From Ambrosia x helenae (lineage: Eukaryota; Streptophyta; Magnoliopsida; Asterales; Asteraceae): a DNA stretch of 64,000 nucleotides. Under the pieces are notes generated by a model, which was not told the origin of the DNA, did not search any database, and was given only the letters and a program-made list of their open reading frames with translations. The stretch's first letter is position 1; each line of letters begins with the position of its first letter. The stretch spans positions 29,707,149 to 29,771,148 of the forward strand of contig CM061231.1 in the NCBI GenBank assembly GCA_030844895.1, in the 5' to 3' direction. The translations under genes and the position numbers were made by a program. Shown here piece after piece: positions 24,461-36,407 of the stretch.

Positions 24461-24998
24461 GAATTCTGTAACTATATTTTCGTTTGCTTGTTTTGTAATG
24501 AAACAACCCATGTATCCCAATTGTGAAATGAACTAATAATTATCTAGACATTTCATGTTTGTATTTGTATCAAGAAAAATGATCTTTTTTGCGAACACTG
24601 TAACAAGGACAAGAACATGATGTGCTTGCATTTTATTTCTTATTTTAAGAGTTGTACTTGCCGGTCTACAACCCTTCACACAAATTTTTTCTTTGATTCT
24701 TGTTAGTGTTAGTTTTTATTAATTTCTTAATTATTAAAATATAAAAGATTATTACTACCCATGAGATTCAAAAAATCTACGAAATTACTTGGGTATTGAG
24801 AAATGCCGTGTTTTAAAATAATATAGCTGGTCGTTTTGTTATAATGTTGAGCTATTAACCACCCAAGAGGGCGTCATATGCATGTTGTTGTGTAGAGATG
24901 TTCAATGAATCGAATTTCAAATACTCGAATAAATTGAATCAAGTTAATAATTTTGAAGTTGCAATTGAATTGGTTCCCCAACACTATGAGGCGATAAA

Positions 24999-25037
24999 AC
25001 AGACGCACCCGCTGTAACGCGCGAGCATTTCCACTAG
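24999..25037 (+). mobile_element. Helitron 3' terminus
   Basis: CCCGCTGTAACGCGCGAG can fold as a short imperfect stem and is followed by CATTTCCACTAG and T. This is the Helitron 3' pattern on the + strand, downstream of the TTLL12-like fragments. I could not place the matching 5' TC end. Confidence 0.5.
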
Positions 25038-25654
25038 TAAGATAAAATATGGATAAGGGGTATGAAACTACTACTTAAATTGACTTACATGGTGGAATTC
25101 GTTTTAAAAGTATTTATTCATTATTGTACCAACACTCTTTACAACAAACAAAAGATAAAATACATGTTTGTGTATATGTAGTCATGATATGCCAAAAAAG
25201 ATGAAACGTTTTTTACATCGATCGAAAACCATAAAGTGAATACAGGTACCGACAATCGCAATAGCTTATGTTATCAAAAAAATTATATTTTAATACTACT
25301 TTGTTTTAAGCAAAATGTATACCTAAAGGGAAAAAAAAAAGATAGCGTATTATTTTTTGAAGTTAACGAATGCAAATTAATATAGAATAATCAAATTAAA
25401 TGAAAACTTAATGAGTTAAAGGCGTATGTTGTTTAAAATATAAAGCTTGAAATCTCTTAGCATGTTTCATTTCAATAAAGGGAGCAAATTACATAAGGAT
25501 AACAGATAGGTGGGCAACAAGTTACGCAGCCATCTATTTCTGAATAGAGAACCCTGATCTACTGAAAACAAATCATCGCCCTTGAGGATAAAATAAAATA
25601 AAATAAATAACTTTTAATTCATCAATACAAGATAAGAAGGGGATCGTGTTTTAT

Positions 25655-25850
25655 CCCCAAGGTGATGAAGTCAGTCCAGCTGGTGGAGCCAGCATGCTTT
25701 TATGATTTTATCCACAAGGTTATGAGTTCGACTCTCTTGAGTGACATGTCTTGTGGGGTTTTTCTAAGGAATTGGTGCAATAGGTGTTAAGTGGGATGTC
25801 TCGAGCTCAAGGCAAGAGGTGATAATGTGATATTAGTATAGCGTCTTACA
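25655..25850 (+). mobile_element. tRNA-derived SINE candidate
   Basis: AGCTGGTGGAGCC at about 25679-25691 resembles an RNA polymerase III box A and GAGTTCGACTC at 25724-25734 a box B, at tRNA-like spacing. There is no clear tail or duplication. It is not a folded tRNA gene. Confidence 0.35.
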
Positions 25851-26310
25851 GGCCATTAGTCTCGCGTTCAATGCTTAATGTCCTGAAGTGACGACCGTCT
25901 AGAAAAAGGGAGAGCGTGTTTGAGTGCGTGAAAGAGAGGTTAAGGCGTATGTGAGTGGTGCGTGAACTACACGACCATGTGATGGGAGTGGTTGTTGGTT
26001 CTTCAATAATGGTTAAGGTTAATAGTACAACAGTGACATCCATGTTTGTTGGTCCACGTTTAGCATCTTTGTGTTCCCATTATGTAAAGATACATACATG
26101 TACTTCTCCACAACATCACACTCTTTTTCTTTTAACCATATAACACCATCCTTTTTACAAGAAATGACACCAACATCATCCACAAAAGTATAGTTTTTTT
26201 TTTTCGCTCTTAGTATGTGCATTGTGGTGCATGTTAAAAGTGAAAAAAAAAGTATGTCAAGAAATAAGCTTTCGCATTTCAGATCAACTAAGGCGTATTG
26301 TGGTGACTAC

Positions 26311-26826
26311 TAGGGGTGTTCAAATTCGGATAATCCGAATTTCGGATATTCAAAATTCGGATAATCCGAATTTCTGATTCGGATCAGTTGGATGATCCGA
26401 AACTTAATAAAATAATATATAAAATAATAATAAAAAAAGACGTTCTCCTTTATGTCTAAAACGTGAACCTCCTAAAAAAACAAAATTTGAAGTTATATAA
26501 GCAAAACTAGAACAAAAAAAATGTAAAACAAACTTACCGTTTGGTGGACGGGGGTTGTGGAGGTCGGAGAGGAGGTGGACGGGAGCTGTTATAGAAAAGA
26601 GAAGAGGGAATGATCTATGGATTGGAGGAGTATGGACTTAGGGTTAGGAGGATTAGGGATTTAGGATTGTGTGTTGTGTTATGTATAGTATATAATATTA
26701 TATATTTTTTAAATATTCGGATTCGAATAATCCGATTATCCGAAAATTTTCAAAATCAGGATCTGGATCCGAATCCGAAATATCGGATTTTTCGAATTCG
26801 GATTCAAATTTTTTTGAACACCCCTA
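26311..26826. mobile_element. hAT-type MITE (516 bp)
   Basis: Terminal inverted repeats TAGGGGTGTTCAA are flanked by the perfect 8-bp duplication GTGACTAC (26303-26310 and 26827-26834). The interior is built of ATTCGGATAATCCGAAT-type palindromic words near both ends. The open frame through it is not conserved coding. It has inserted into another unrecognised repeat (about 25840-27110). Confidence 0.9.
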
Positions 26827-27138
26827 GTGACTACGCCCCATTCCCGTTTAGCACCACAATCACCTCACCTGCATCATTCTTCATGTCTTGCCCTACGCTT
26901 GGTAGTAAACCAGCACCCCACAGCCCACACGCGTGCCTTCAACGAAACGCGACTGTGGGGATGTACATCACACAATGCCCGCCTACATGGCACCCCAATG
27001 GCGTCCATAACATAATCTTATGGAAAGAATGGTAAGGTGGTGGTGAAAGATAGAGGATGCGGTGATGTTCTTATGCATGAACGTCAGTTTTGGATAATGT
27101 GAGAGGGAGAGAGATGGTAGTTTCTAGTTAGAGAAAAT

Positions 27139-27791
27139 AATTAGGTTGTCCCCATCTGATAAAAAGATTCCGTTCAGATTTAACAGAAGACAATTCCCTC
27201 TTACTTTATGTTTCGCAATGACAATAAATAAGAGTCAAGGACAAACCCTATTTAGGGTAGGTCTGTATTTGAAAGATCGTGTTTTACACATGGGCAGTTG
27301 TATGTTGCTGCCAAGTGACAAGAGTAGAGACGACATGAAGATACTAATATTGGATAAAGATGACAGCGTTAATAATAAATAGCAAATGTTGTCTATAAAA
27401 AAAATATTTTGAAGTTTGTGAATAAGTATGCGATCATATTTTGCATAAATCGTTTAATTTTTTTTTTTTTATAATTTTTTGGTTCTATGATTTGTTAAAC
27501 TACATTTATTTACTTTGAATTTAATCTTCATTTGCATGCCGTTACAATAAATATATGTTTATTCATTTCATTATTTGTTGTTAAATCACGTCAAATCAAA
27601 CATTTGTTGATTCATATATCTGTTATTGGGTAACATTAAACTTTTTCATGATAATTTACAATCAACCAAAATTCATACGAATTGTATTACGTAACTTTCA
27701 ATAAATAAAATTTGCATACTACAATATTTATAGATTTTTTTTCATTTGATATAGACATATACCGCGTATACACGCGGGGCTCTAAGTTAGT
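27139..27791 (+). pseudogene. Helitron RepHel helicase C-terminal remnant plus 3' end
   Basis: 27139-27382 reads IPFRFNRRQFPLTLCFAMTI followed by NKSQGQTL, the C-terminal signature of Pif1-like Helitron helicases. Further on the family pattern (a GQLYVA..SR block) is garbled, then KILILDKD resumes, so it is mutated. About 380 bp downstream a stem (CCGCGTATACACGCGG, 27762-27777) is followed by CTCTAAGTTAGT, probably the decayed 3' terminus. The rest of the ORF is absent. Confidence 0.7.
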
Positions 27792-27885
27792 TTGACAATA
27801 AATAATAAATAAGGATCTTTCACATGATTGACAAATACTTAAAACTTAAAATGTCAAATTTACCCTTCTGAGCAACAAACAAACA

Positions 27886-28883
27886 TCTATTATCTATTAT
27901 CTATTAATATATATAAAAGAATTGAACATTGCTGACGTGGCGTGCAATGGTGCCTTCAACCTCTCCATAAAACTGCCACGTGGCATTATTTCCTTTTTTA
28001 ATTAAAAAAAGATAAACATAAAACACTAAATTTATCTCTCTATCTCTCAATTCTTAATTCTCAATTACTAAAATTAAATTGAGTTATTTTAGGAAAAAAG
28101 AATTTAAAAATAAATTTAGATTTTTCTCTCTTATGTTACTCCCATAATTTTTAAACGTTAATATCTTTTATATTCGAGATTTTTTAAATAAAAAAAATTA
28201 CACCAAATTAACGAGCGTTTTATTATCTTTCCAACAAGTACAATAGTGCTATATAAAAAACGGAGAAAAAAACGACTATTTTTTGTGGGGTTATGTTCGT
28301 ACAGAAAAAAAAAACACAAAGTGTTCAGGTTATTCATTAATCATGATTTTTCTTTTAAACCAGGTTCTTATCTACGATGTTGAAATTCAGCCCAATCGCC
28401 ATGCTATCATTGGAATTTTACTCTTCTAAAGATGGATAGGTATACTTCATCAAGAGAAGGTAGGAGAAAGAATTGCGCAACACTGCAACACATGGTGTCA
28501 CCTTATAACAAGGTTATTTTTTTTATTTATTTAATTACAAGAGTAATAATTATTACTATTAGTATTAGTATTATTAGAATGGTTATATTTTTCAACCCCC
28601 TTCATGAATTCTACATCTATATAAGTGAAAGTCAAATTGTAACATATTTTAAATTACGTGAAGATGATTATATTTTGAAGGTTATCCTTTTAATAATGTA
28701 TTATGTTTAATATGGTTTATGCTTTTTATTTTTTTAACTTTTTAAATAAATGTTTTTTTAACTAAGATTGATTATGTTTAAGTTATTTACTCTTTTCATG
28801 ATTTGAGTTTTCTTCTTTTATCATTTTTTATTAAATCATATTAAATTTTTCAACCCCGGGACCTTCCCGGGGTAATCAGCTAG
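27886..28883 (+). mobile_element. Non-autonomous Helitron (about 1 kb)
   Basis: The 5' end TCTATTATCTATT follows A. The 3' end has the stem CCCCGGGACCTTCCCGGGG, then TAATCAGCTAG, then T. Insertion between A and T with TC...CTAG ends is the Helitron pattern. There is no helicase. It contains the WD40-like exon at 28364-28429. The 3' end matches the termini at 1-162. Confidence 0.75.
28364..28429 (+). pseudogene. Captured MSI4/FVE-like WD40 exon fragment
   Basis: After an acceptor-like TTTTAAACCAG the frame reads VLIYDVEIQPNRHAIIG, then a stop. From memory, plant MSI4/FVE-type histone-binding WD40 proteins have VLIWDVEAQPNRHAVLG here, and an exon starting at that Val is plausible. Only 17 residues support it. 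It lies inside the Helitron 27886-28883 in the same orientation. The host gene would be a chromatin and flowering regulator; this fragment cannot make that protein. Confidence 0.5.
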
Positions 28884-29107
28884 TGAATAAATATGAGAAC
28901 CTAACATTGCCAAGTCAGCAAGTGACATGGACAGAATCATTACTCAATTTCTCGTACACGATATGCATTTTATTAATCTACTTGTAATCCGATATATTCA
29001 ACTAATATTTCAAGAGGGGTCACCTCAACCTAAGTACCTAACCCCACTTCACAATTTATCAATATTTTGAATGGTCATAGTTGTAGAATATTTTTTATTC
29101 CACCAAG

Positions 29108-29345
29108 TTTTTTTTTTTTTTTTTTTTTAACCAACTCCAAAATACTCAGTGTAACGTATGGTCAAAGGCACCCAATATGTTCTTAAACCCAGACAGTGCT
29201 AAGTAGACAAAAGCCCACGATAGTTTCACTAGTTAGGGAAAACCCGACCACTACCCGTCTGAAAGCATGACAGTGAAAAATCGGTAAAACCTGGGCGAGA
29301 TCAGATTCAAACCTGAGACCTTTTAGTCTCAAGCCCTAACCCTCA
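29108..29345 (-). mobile_element. SINE-like retroposon candidate
   Basis: A T run at 29108-29128 would be a poly-A tail on the - strand. On that strand GGTTTGAATCT at about 29303-29313 resembles a box B. No clear target duplication. A similar GGTTTGAACC context appears at about 24067-24085. Confidence 0.3.
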
Positions 29346-29585
29346 CTTCCCATACTACTCACCAACTATTTTTATGCACCACATTTTGTTTATCACAAAA
29401 TATCAGTGTTCTAAAAACCTTTTTCAACTAGTCGTTACAAGTGGTTGAAACGACTACTAGAGACATCATCGGTATGACCGATCTAATTAAGCTACCGATT
29501 TAGTTTCAAATCGCTGAAGATCCATTATTAAAGGTGCATACTAATGAACGGGTTTATACCATGTTTAATTATGAGTTTTAGTTAC

Positions 29586-29586
<1 letters not shown>

Positions 29587-29632
<46 letters not shown>
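29587..29632. repeat. (TTA)n microsatellite
   Basis: About 15 uninterrupted TTA units in non-genic sequence. Confidence 0.95.
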
Positions 29633-29634
<2 letters not shown>

Positions 29635-30238
29635 CCTAAAACTACTTATTTTATATTGTAAGAACCTATTAATGAGGATGCCGATGATAATGAATTTTGT
29701 CTTTTAAACGATCGCGAACTAGATGGAATATATGCTCGAAGCAAACAACAACCACAAAACAATTGATTATTTTAGTTCAAGTTGTATTTTTATGGAATTC
29801 CATAGTCGACTAGTCAACCTAGTTAAACCGTCTGATACACCTAATACAACTAACTGAACCGTTTATGAGTATGACTTGATACGGTACAAAAATTAGTTTT
29901 TAAAATATTGCATTATATGCTAATATTATTTTATAAGCAGAGGCTTCCCTAGTCTTCTCATCCAAAGGTTTATTATTGTTTACAAAATCCCAAGTTCTTC
30001 GTTAATTAACGGGGAATTGGGATATTGATAATTCAAAGTTTGCCTTGTTTTTGGGAATAATCTATATTTAAGAGATTCCTCACAAACAGTCTTAACTTTT
30101 AAAATATTTTTCTCTAATAAACTTTTGTTTAGAACTAACCCAGTTAGGTTAGTGCCCCCACCAAATTAATTGGTTTTAGGATTGTATTTAACAAATCTGG
30201 TACGGAAGCCCGAAATTAGAAGTTGTCAGGGTTACCAA

Positions 30239-30775
30239 TTTAGGGGTGCAAACGAGCCGAGCCGAGCTCGAGCCTTGCATTATCGAGCTAGGCTCGTGAC
30301 AATTTTCAGAAGCTCGAGCTCGAGCTCGGTTCGATAGTAAATTTAAGAACTCGAGCTCGGCTCGAAAGCTCGATCAAAATGTATGTGGTAAGAGTTTAAA
30401 CGAGCCTAAGCTCGGCTCGAGCTCGTTTTGCACCATTAAGGAGCTCGTTTTGACTATTAAGGACTCGTTTTGGACCATTAATGAGCTCGTTTTGGACAAT
30501 TAAGAAGCCCAAAGCCCAACGTAATTTAGTTAATGTATTGGTTGCAATACAATTGGGCTATATAGTATTAATTGACATAAATAAGCAAAGCTCGATAAGG
30601 CTCGACGAGCCCAACCGAGCTTTACATTAAAGGCTCGAGCTCGAGCTCGATAACCAAATGAGCATTATTTCAGGTTCGAGCTCGGGCTCGAGCTCGATAA
30701 GACTCGGCTCGTTCGAGCTTTTTACCGAGTCGATCTCGAGTAGCTCGCGAGCCGCTGGACTCGTTTACACCCCTA
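30239..30775. mobile_element. hAT-type MITE rich in GAGCTCGAG words
   Basis: The ends TAGGGGTGCAAACGAG and, on the other strand, TAGGGGTGTAAACGAG form inverted repeats. Near-duplicates GTTACCAA (30231-30238) and GTTACCAT (30776-30783) flank it. Clusters of AGCTCGAGCTCG and GGCTCG occur along the element. Degenerate relatives probably explain 2590-3120, 6150-6260 and 17760-17900. Confidence 0.75.
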
Positions 30776-30783
30776 GTTACCAT

Positions 30784-31191
30784 CTATGACCACACCCATA
30801 ACCTCACAAAGATGAGGTTTAAGCGTGACTGAAGTGACGGGATAAAAGTTGGCCCCATCCTACAACTTTTCATGTTTTAATATAAAGAACATTTACAGGT
30901 TAAATGTATCTAAAATGACCTGTTTAAAACAATTTTTTTTTTCAAAGTTTATATACAACTATAATATTATAATTGGTGTCTTATCTTTTCTATTTTTATG
31001 TTTTATTTAATAACGTTTTGTTTTTATATTTTGTTATGTTTTTCTGTTAGTTATTTTAACTAAACTCAGTACGTAAATGAATATTATTTGTGTCGTTTTA
31101 CAAAGTTCATACAATAATAAAATTATTAATAATGGTAATAACAACAAATATTCTGGAAATACCCATTCGAACAATGTTACATCAGTAAACC

Positions 31192-31278
<87 letters not shown>

Positions 31279-32458
31279 CTAAAGTTGATTCCATTAACCT
31301 ATTTTATAAAGTGTCTTCAATGCAATTTGCATTTTTTTTATAGTTAGAAATAATTAAAACGTATTTCTTTTTCGTATGTTGATGCTAAAGTTTCTATTTC
31401 CATGTTTTAAAGAAATGACTCATAATTTGGACGTAGACGTAAGATGGCTATTTGACATATTTGTACATGAATACAAATTTTGAGACTTTTTGAGAGACGT
31501 AGGCTTTCAAAGTTCGTGGTTGTCTCGGTTCTACGATCATAGGTGGGGCTATGCAGTGCTTTTCAAATAGCTAGCAGTTTGAAACTCGGTTTTAAAAATG
31601 GCTCAAACAAAAATCGCTTGAAATCATGTTGTATATTTTTTTAATTGAAATAAACTCGTTCATTTGGCTGGTTGGAGTTATGTAGGCTATTTATTAAACA
31701 CCACTTAGAGATTAAAGAAACAATTAGCCTTTTATTTGATTTCATACATATTCATTTTTAAAAAAAAAAAGTTTTTCTTTTTTAATTTCTTTTTGGGTTG
31801 TATCTACCCGTACTATACTTTCTCTTAATTATAATTTAAAAATATAAGAATTGTCTTGTTTAGTCAAACTAACTACGAACTTAACTTTCAACTTGTTACA
31901 AGCTTTTGAGTCATGTTAAGCTGACTCATTTAGCTTCAAGTTCAAACCGAGTTAAACCTCGGTTGTTTGTTAAACAATATTCTGTCATTGGGTTTTATAT
32001 AAATGTCCCGATTGGTGTGCTATTCCAAATTTATTTATTTTTAACTTTTGGCTAAGAACGATACACACACGTGTGTGTGAAAGCGTTTAAAATATATTGA
32101 TGTGACAATTTATCAACTTTTATAAGGTTTAGAATATAAAGATAAGATTGTGATGTATCTTAAAATACACTTATCCTTATTTGGTATAGTCAACATATAA
32201 AAGATGATTTTTTTTTTGAACTAATTAGTCGTAAATAATATATCTTAATTATTACCAGTAATCTGTGTAAACATATGTGGACAATCCACACTTGTAAAAA
32301 GACACTCTTATCCTTTTGTACTTTGTAGTATTGTTAAACATCCTCACTGATTTCTGAGGTAAAGCCTTAAAGGTTACTAACTATTTTTAATTACTTGTGA
32401 TATATTTATTTGCAGAAAATAATAAACAATATGTTAATGTTATTTTTATTAATGATTT
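30784..32458. other. Non-genic with long (TTA)n run
   Basis: No gene. 31195-31276 is about 27 TTA units; polyisoleucine frames on both strands there are artefacts of the repeat. The remainder is AT-rich and I recognise nothing in it. Confidence 0.7.
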
Positions 32459-33104
32459 TGTAAAAATTATAGATTGTTATTATTATTATTATTATGAACC
32501 TTACAACCAAAAGATCATCAATTGATGACAAATACAATCAATCACCACCACTATGATACCCTATTCTAACGATCTAATAGGAGAACAACTGATTGGTCTT
32601 TAACACAAAGACCTTGATGACAACCCTAGATCTAGAACAAACTCAATAGACAAAGTGAGAAAGTACAAAGAGTGATCTGAGAATACAAGTGAACGTAAAC
32701 TTGAAACAGGGTGAGAGAATCATCTATTTATAGCTGGATATTAGGCTTGGGAAGAAACACACCCAAGCCTACAATAGCCGTTGGATGAGATAAAGAAAAC
32801 ACACTTAATCCCAATCAAAGCCATAGATTTATGCTTTGTAATTAGGTTCGTGGATTGCCAGCGTGGACATCAAGTGAGCTGGACTTATTTACAGGGGCCG
32901 GACCATCTTTAGCCTTGTAATATTCCTTGGGCTCCAATCACGATCATCTTCTAAGCCCACATCACGAACAACCTTCTGAGCCCATATCATCAAGTCCAAT
33001 AGCATCCTTAGCTCAATGGCAATCAGCACAATCCTGCAATATTCTTAACCGAGAAATAAATAATAACTCTCAATAAAATGTATCAACCTGACCACATTTT
33101 AACA
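32459..33104 (-). repeat. Copia 3' LTR
   Basis: 646 bp, ending TTTTAACA next to a C-rich run that is the polypurine tract on the - strand. It contains a short (TTA)n run near its outer end. It pairs with 56646-57288. Confidence 0.92.
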
Positions 33105-33119
33105 CCCCCCCCCCTCAGG
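33105..33119 (-). other. Copia polypurine tract
   Basis: On the - strand CTGAG followed by about ten G directly precedes the 3' LTR. This is the expected plus-strand primer site. Confidence 0.85.
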
Positions 33120-33263
33120 TTGATGACCAAAGACATCATACATGTTTAGTTTTTGACACAAATATTCATGTTGAGAAATGAGAAGACCTTTAGTAAACAC
33201 ATCTGCTAATTGTTCTTTAGACTGAACTTTAACAGTTTGAATCTTACCTTTAGAAACATAATC

Positions 33264-36200
33264 TCATAAGAAAAATAGATCCAATTCAAAATGTTTGACC
33301 CTATCATGTAAGACTGGATTAGCTGCTATTGCCATAGCAGCACTATTATCACAGTAAAGAGATATAGGAAACTTTACCTTAACATCAAGTTCAGAAAGTA
33401 AATTGGCTAACCAAATAAGCTCACATGTTGCAGAGCACATAGCACGAAACTCAGCTTCTGCTGAAGATTGTGAAATTGTAGCCTGCTTTTTACTTTTCCA
33501 AGATACTAAACTGTTACCCATGAATATATAGAATCCTGTAACAGATTTCCTAGGCTCTAAGCATTTTCCCTAGTCTGAGTCAGAAAAAGCCTTTAACTCA
33601 AAATTAGGACTTTTCTTAAAAATTATCGCTTTTCCAGGAGATAGTTTTAAGTACCTTAACAACCTAAAGGCCATTTGCTGATGAGCCTTAGAAGGCTTAT
33701 GCATATACTGACTAAGTACATGGACTGTATATGATATGTCAGGTCTGGTGTGGGACAAATAGATAAGTTTGTCAACAAGTTTCTGATATCCAGTGACATC
33801 AACTAGTGACTCCTTTCCTTTTGCACACAAAGTAGATACTACATAATGTTGCTCAATAGGACTACTAACTGGTTTGCAACCAGTCATTCCATATTCAGCA
33901 AGCAACTCTATGCAATACTTCCTTTGTGACAAACAAAGTCCCTTACTAGACTCTATGACTTCTATCCCTAAAAAATACTTTAGAGATCCTAGGTCTTTGA
34001 TCAGAAACTTGGAATTTAAGAAAGTTTTAACAGAAAGAATCTCATCATAACTATTACCAGTTATAACTATATCATCAACATAAACCAGTAAAACAATAAA
34101 CACATAATTCACATTTTTAATAAACAAAGAATGATCACATTGACTTTGTTCAATACCTAATTCCCTAAGAACTCCAACCAATTTGGAGTTCCACATCCTA
34201 GGTGCCTGTTTTAAGCCATACAATGACTTATTCAACTTACACACTTTATTTTCATTATCAGAAAAATAACTATCAGGTGGTTTCATGAAGACATCTTCAT
34301 TTAACTTACCATACAAGAATGCATTGTTGACATCAAGCTGAAACAAAGACCAACTATTTTGAACAGCTAAAGCAATGACTGTTCTAATAGTAACCATTTT
34401 CACAACAGGTGAAAAGGTCTCATTGAAATCCACTCCTTTTTGACTAAACCATTTGGCTACTAACCTAGGCTTATACCTCTCAATTTCTCCTGTTGACTTG
34501 TATTTTATTTTATATACCCATTTGCTACCTATAGCTTTCCTACTAGAGGGAAAATCAACTAGAGACCAAGTATTATTTCTATTTAAGGCTTTCATTTCCT
34601 CATTCATGGCTGTGACCCAATTAGGGTCACAAGAAGCCTTATAAAAAGTTGTTGGTTCAACACTTTTGTTTAGAGTAGTAACAAAGCAAACATTTTCTAA
34701 AGAGAGATTAGAATAATTTACTACTCTCTCAAGACCATATTTAACTTTACCACCTACAACAAAATCATTGAATTTCTTTGGAAAATTGGTGTTCCTAGTT
34801 GATCTTCTAATACTGGATTCAGCATTTAACTGCTGCTCAGTATTTCCCTCAGATAGGATTTGATTATCATCCCTATGCACACCTTCTGCCCTATCTGAAT
34901 CTGCTGCACTACTGGAGGATTGCTGATTACCAGCTATACCACTACCAGGAGTACCAGCTGATTCAGATTGCTGAAGTCCATGTGCACCAGTCTCTTGTGT
35001 TACCCCCTGTTCATCATTGGGAATAGACCCATCACTAGGATAATTAGATGTATTGTGTTCAAAACAGTCAAAGAAATTTTCATTATTAATGGTTTTATCA
35101 AAAACAGTTTCTTTTCCAACATAAGTTTTATTTTCTTTAAAAGGAAACACAGTTTCATAAAACCTTACATCTCTGAAAAAACTAATAGTTCTAGTTTCTA
35201 GGTTCCACAACTTATATCCTTTTTTCTCATTTGAATAACCTAGAAGAACACATTTTTTAGCATGACTACTTAGTTTATCACTGTTATTTAAGACTGTACT
35301 GAAACACAAACATCCCATGATCCTAAGATGAGATATAGGGGGTTTAAAACCATATACAAGTTCATAAGGGGCTTTACCATTCAACACAGAAGTAGGGGTC
35401 CTGTTAATAAGGTAAGTGGCAGTTAGAACACATTCAGACCAAAAGCTCAAAGGAAAACCACTTTGAAACAAAATAGATCTAGCAACATTCAATAGATGTC
35501 TATGTTTTCTTTCAACAACTCCATTATGTTGTGGAGTATACACACAAGTTGTTTGATGAACAATACCGTTCTTTTTAACAAAATCTTTCATTTGATTGTT
35601 CACAAACTCTAAACCATTGTCACTCCTCAAAATTTTAACTTGTTTCTTAAACTGAGTTTTAATCAAAATGACTAAATCTTGAATGTTTTCAAATACCTCA
35701 TCTTTATGTTTCATTAAGAAAACTCAAACAGCCCTTGTGTAATCATCAACAATAGTTAAGAAGTATCTATAACCTTCTTTACTTTTAACCCTATATGGTC
35801 CCCATACATCTAAGTGAATTAGATCTCCTAATTCCTTGGTTTTATGTTCAGATAAAGGAAAGGGTTCTCTATGTTGTTTAGCCTTATGGCATGTTTCACA
35901 AGGTTGAGAAATGGGAACATTTTTTAATCCTAAGTCATTTTTTTAAACTTTTAACACATTCTCAAAAGGATGACCCATTCTAGCATGCCATAACTCAACT
36001 AAATCAGAATTAATATGACTAGTATTTATTACAACTTTAGACTCACCACAAAAATAAAGTCCATCCATTTGAATACTAGTCACAAGGTGTTTCTTGGTTA
36101 AGGAATCCCGAACATAACATTTTTCCTCATCAAAACACATAGTAAGTTTGCTATCCTTTGCTAACTTATAAACATAAATCAAATTGATGTTGTAATCAGG

Positions 36201-36390
36201 TACAACAAATACATCATACAATGTAACTCTATCATTTATTTTTATATCCCCTATTTTAGTTACAACATCACTGGTTTCCTTTAAGATGTCTGACCTTAAT
36301 ATTTAAATCAGACACATCCATTATGTTAATTAATCCATTTTCATTCATTACCATATGTTGGTTGGCCCCTGAGTCTATTATCCATCATAT
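33264..36390 (-). pseudogene. Copia pol: protease, integrase, RT, RNase H (inactivated)
   Basis: The protease core IDSGANQHM lies at about 36360-36385. The pre-integrase/zinc region follows (36221-35943, HARMGHPF), with a stop at about 35945. The integrase core and RT occupy 35714-33570 (714 codons), with the RT box YVDDI, the Copia QLDVNNAFLYGKL region and CKLNKSLYGLKQAP. RNase H continues at 33566-33264 (SSAEAEFRAM, YCDNSAA). In-frame stops replace expected codons at about 35721 (Trp), 33569 (Trp in DSDWG) and 33261 (Arg); there is also frame loss near 36300. It cannot make a full polyprotein. Confidence 0.9.
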
Positions 36391-36407
36391 TCTTCTACCA
36401 TTTATAT

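Noticed and set aside
25655..25850. Functional tRNA gene
   Set aside because: Box A/B-like words are present but no cloverleaf or acceptor stem could be drawn.
31034..31343. Two overlapping open frames with polyisoleucine
   Set aside because: Produced by the (TTA)n run; they exist on both strands.
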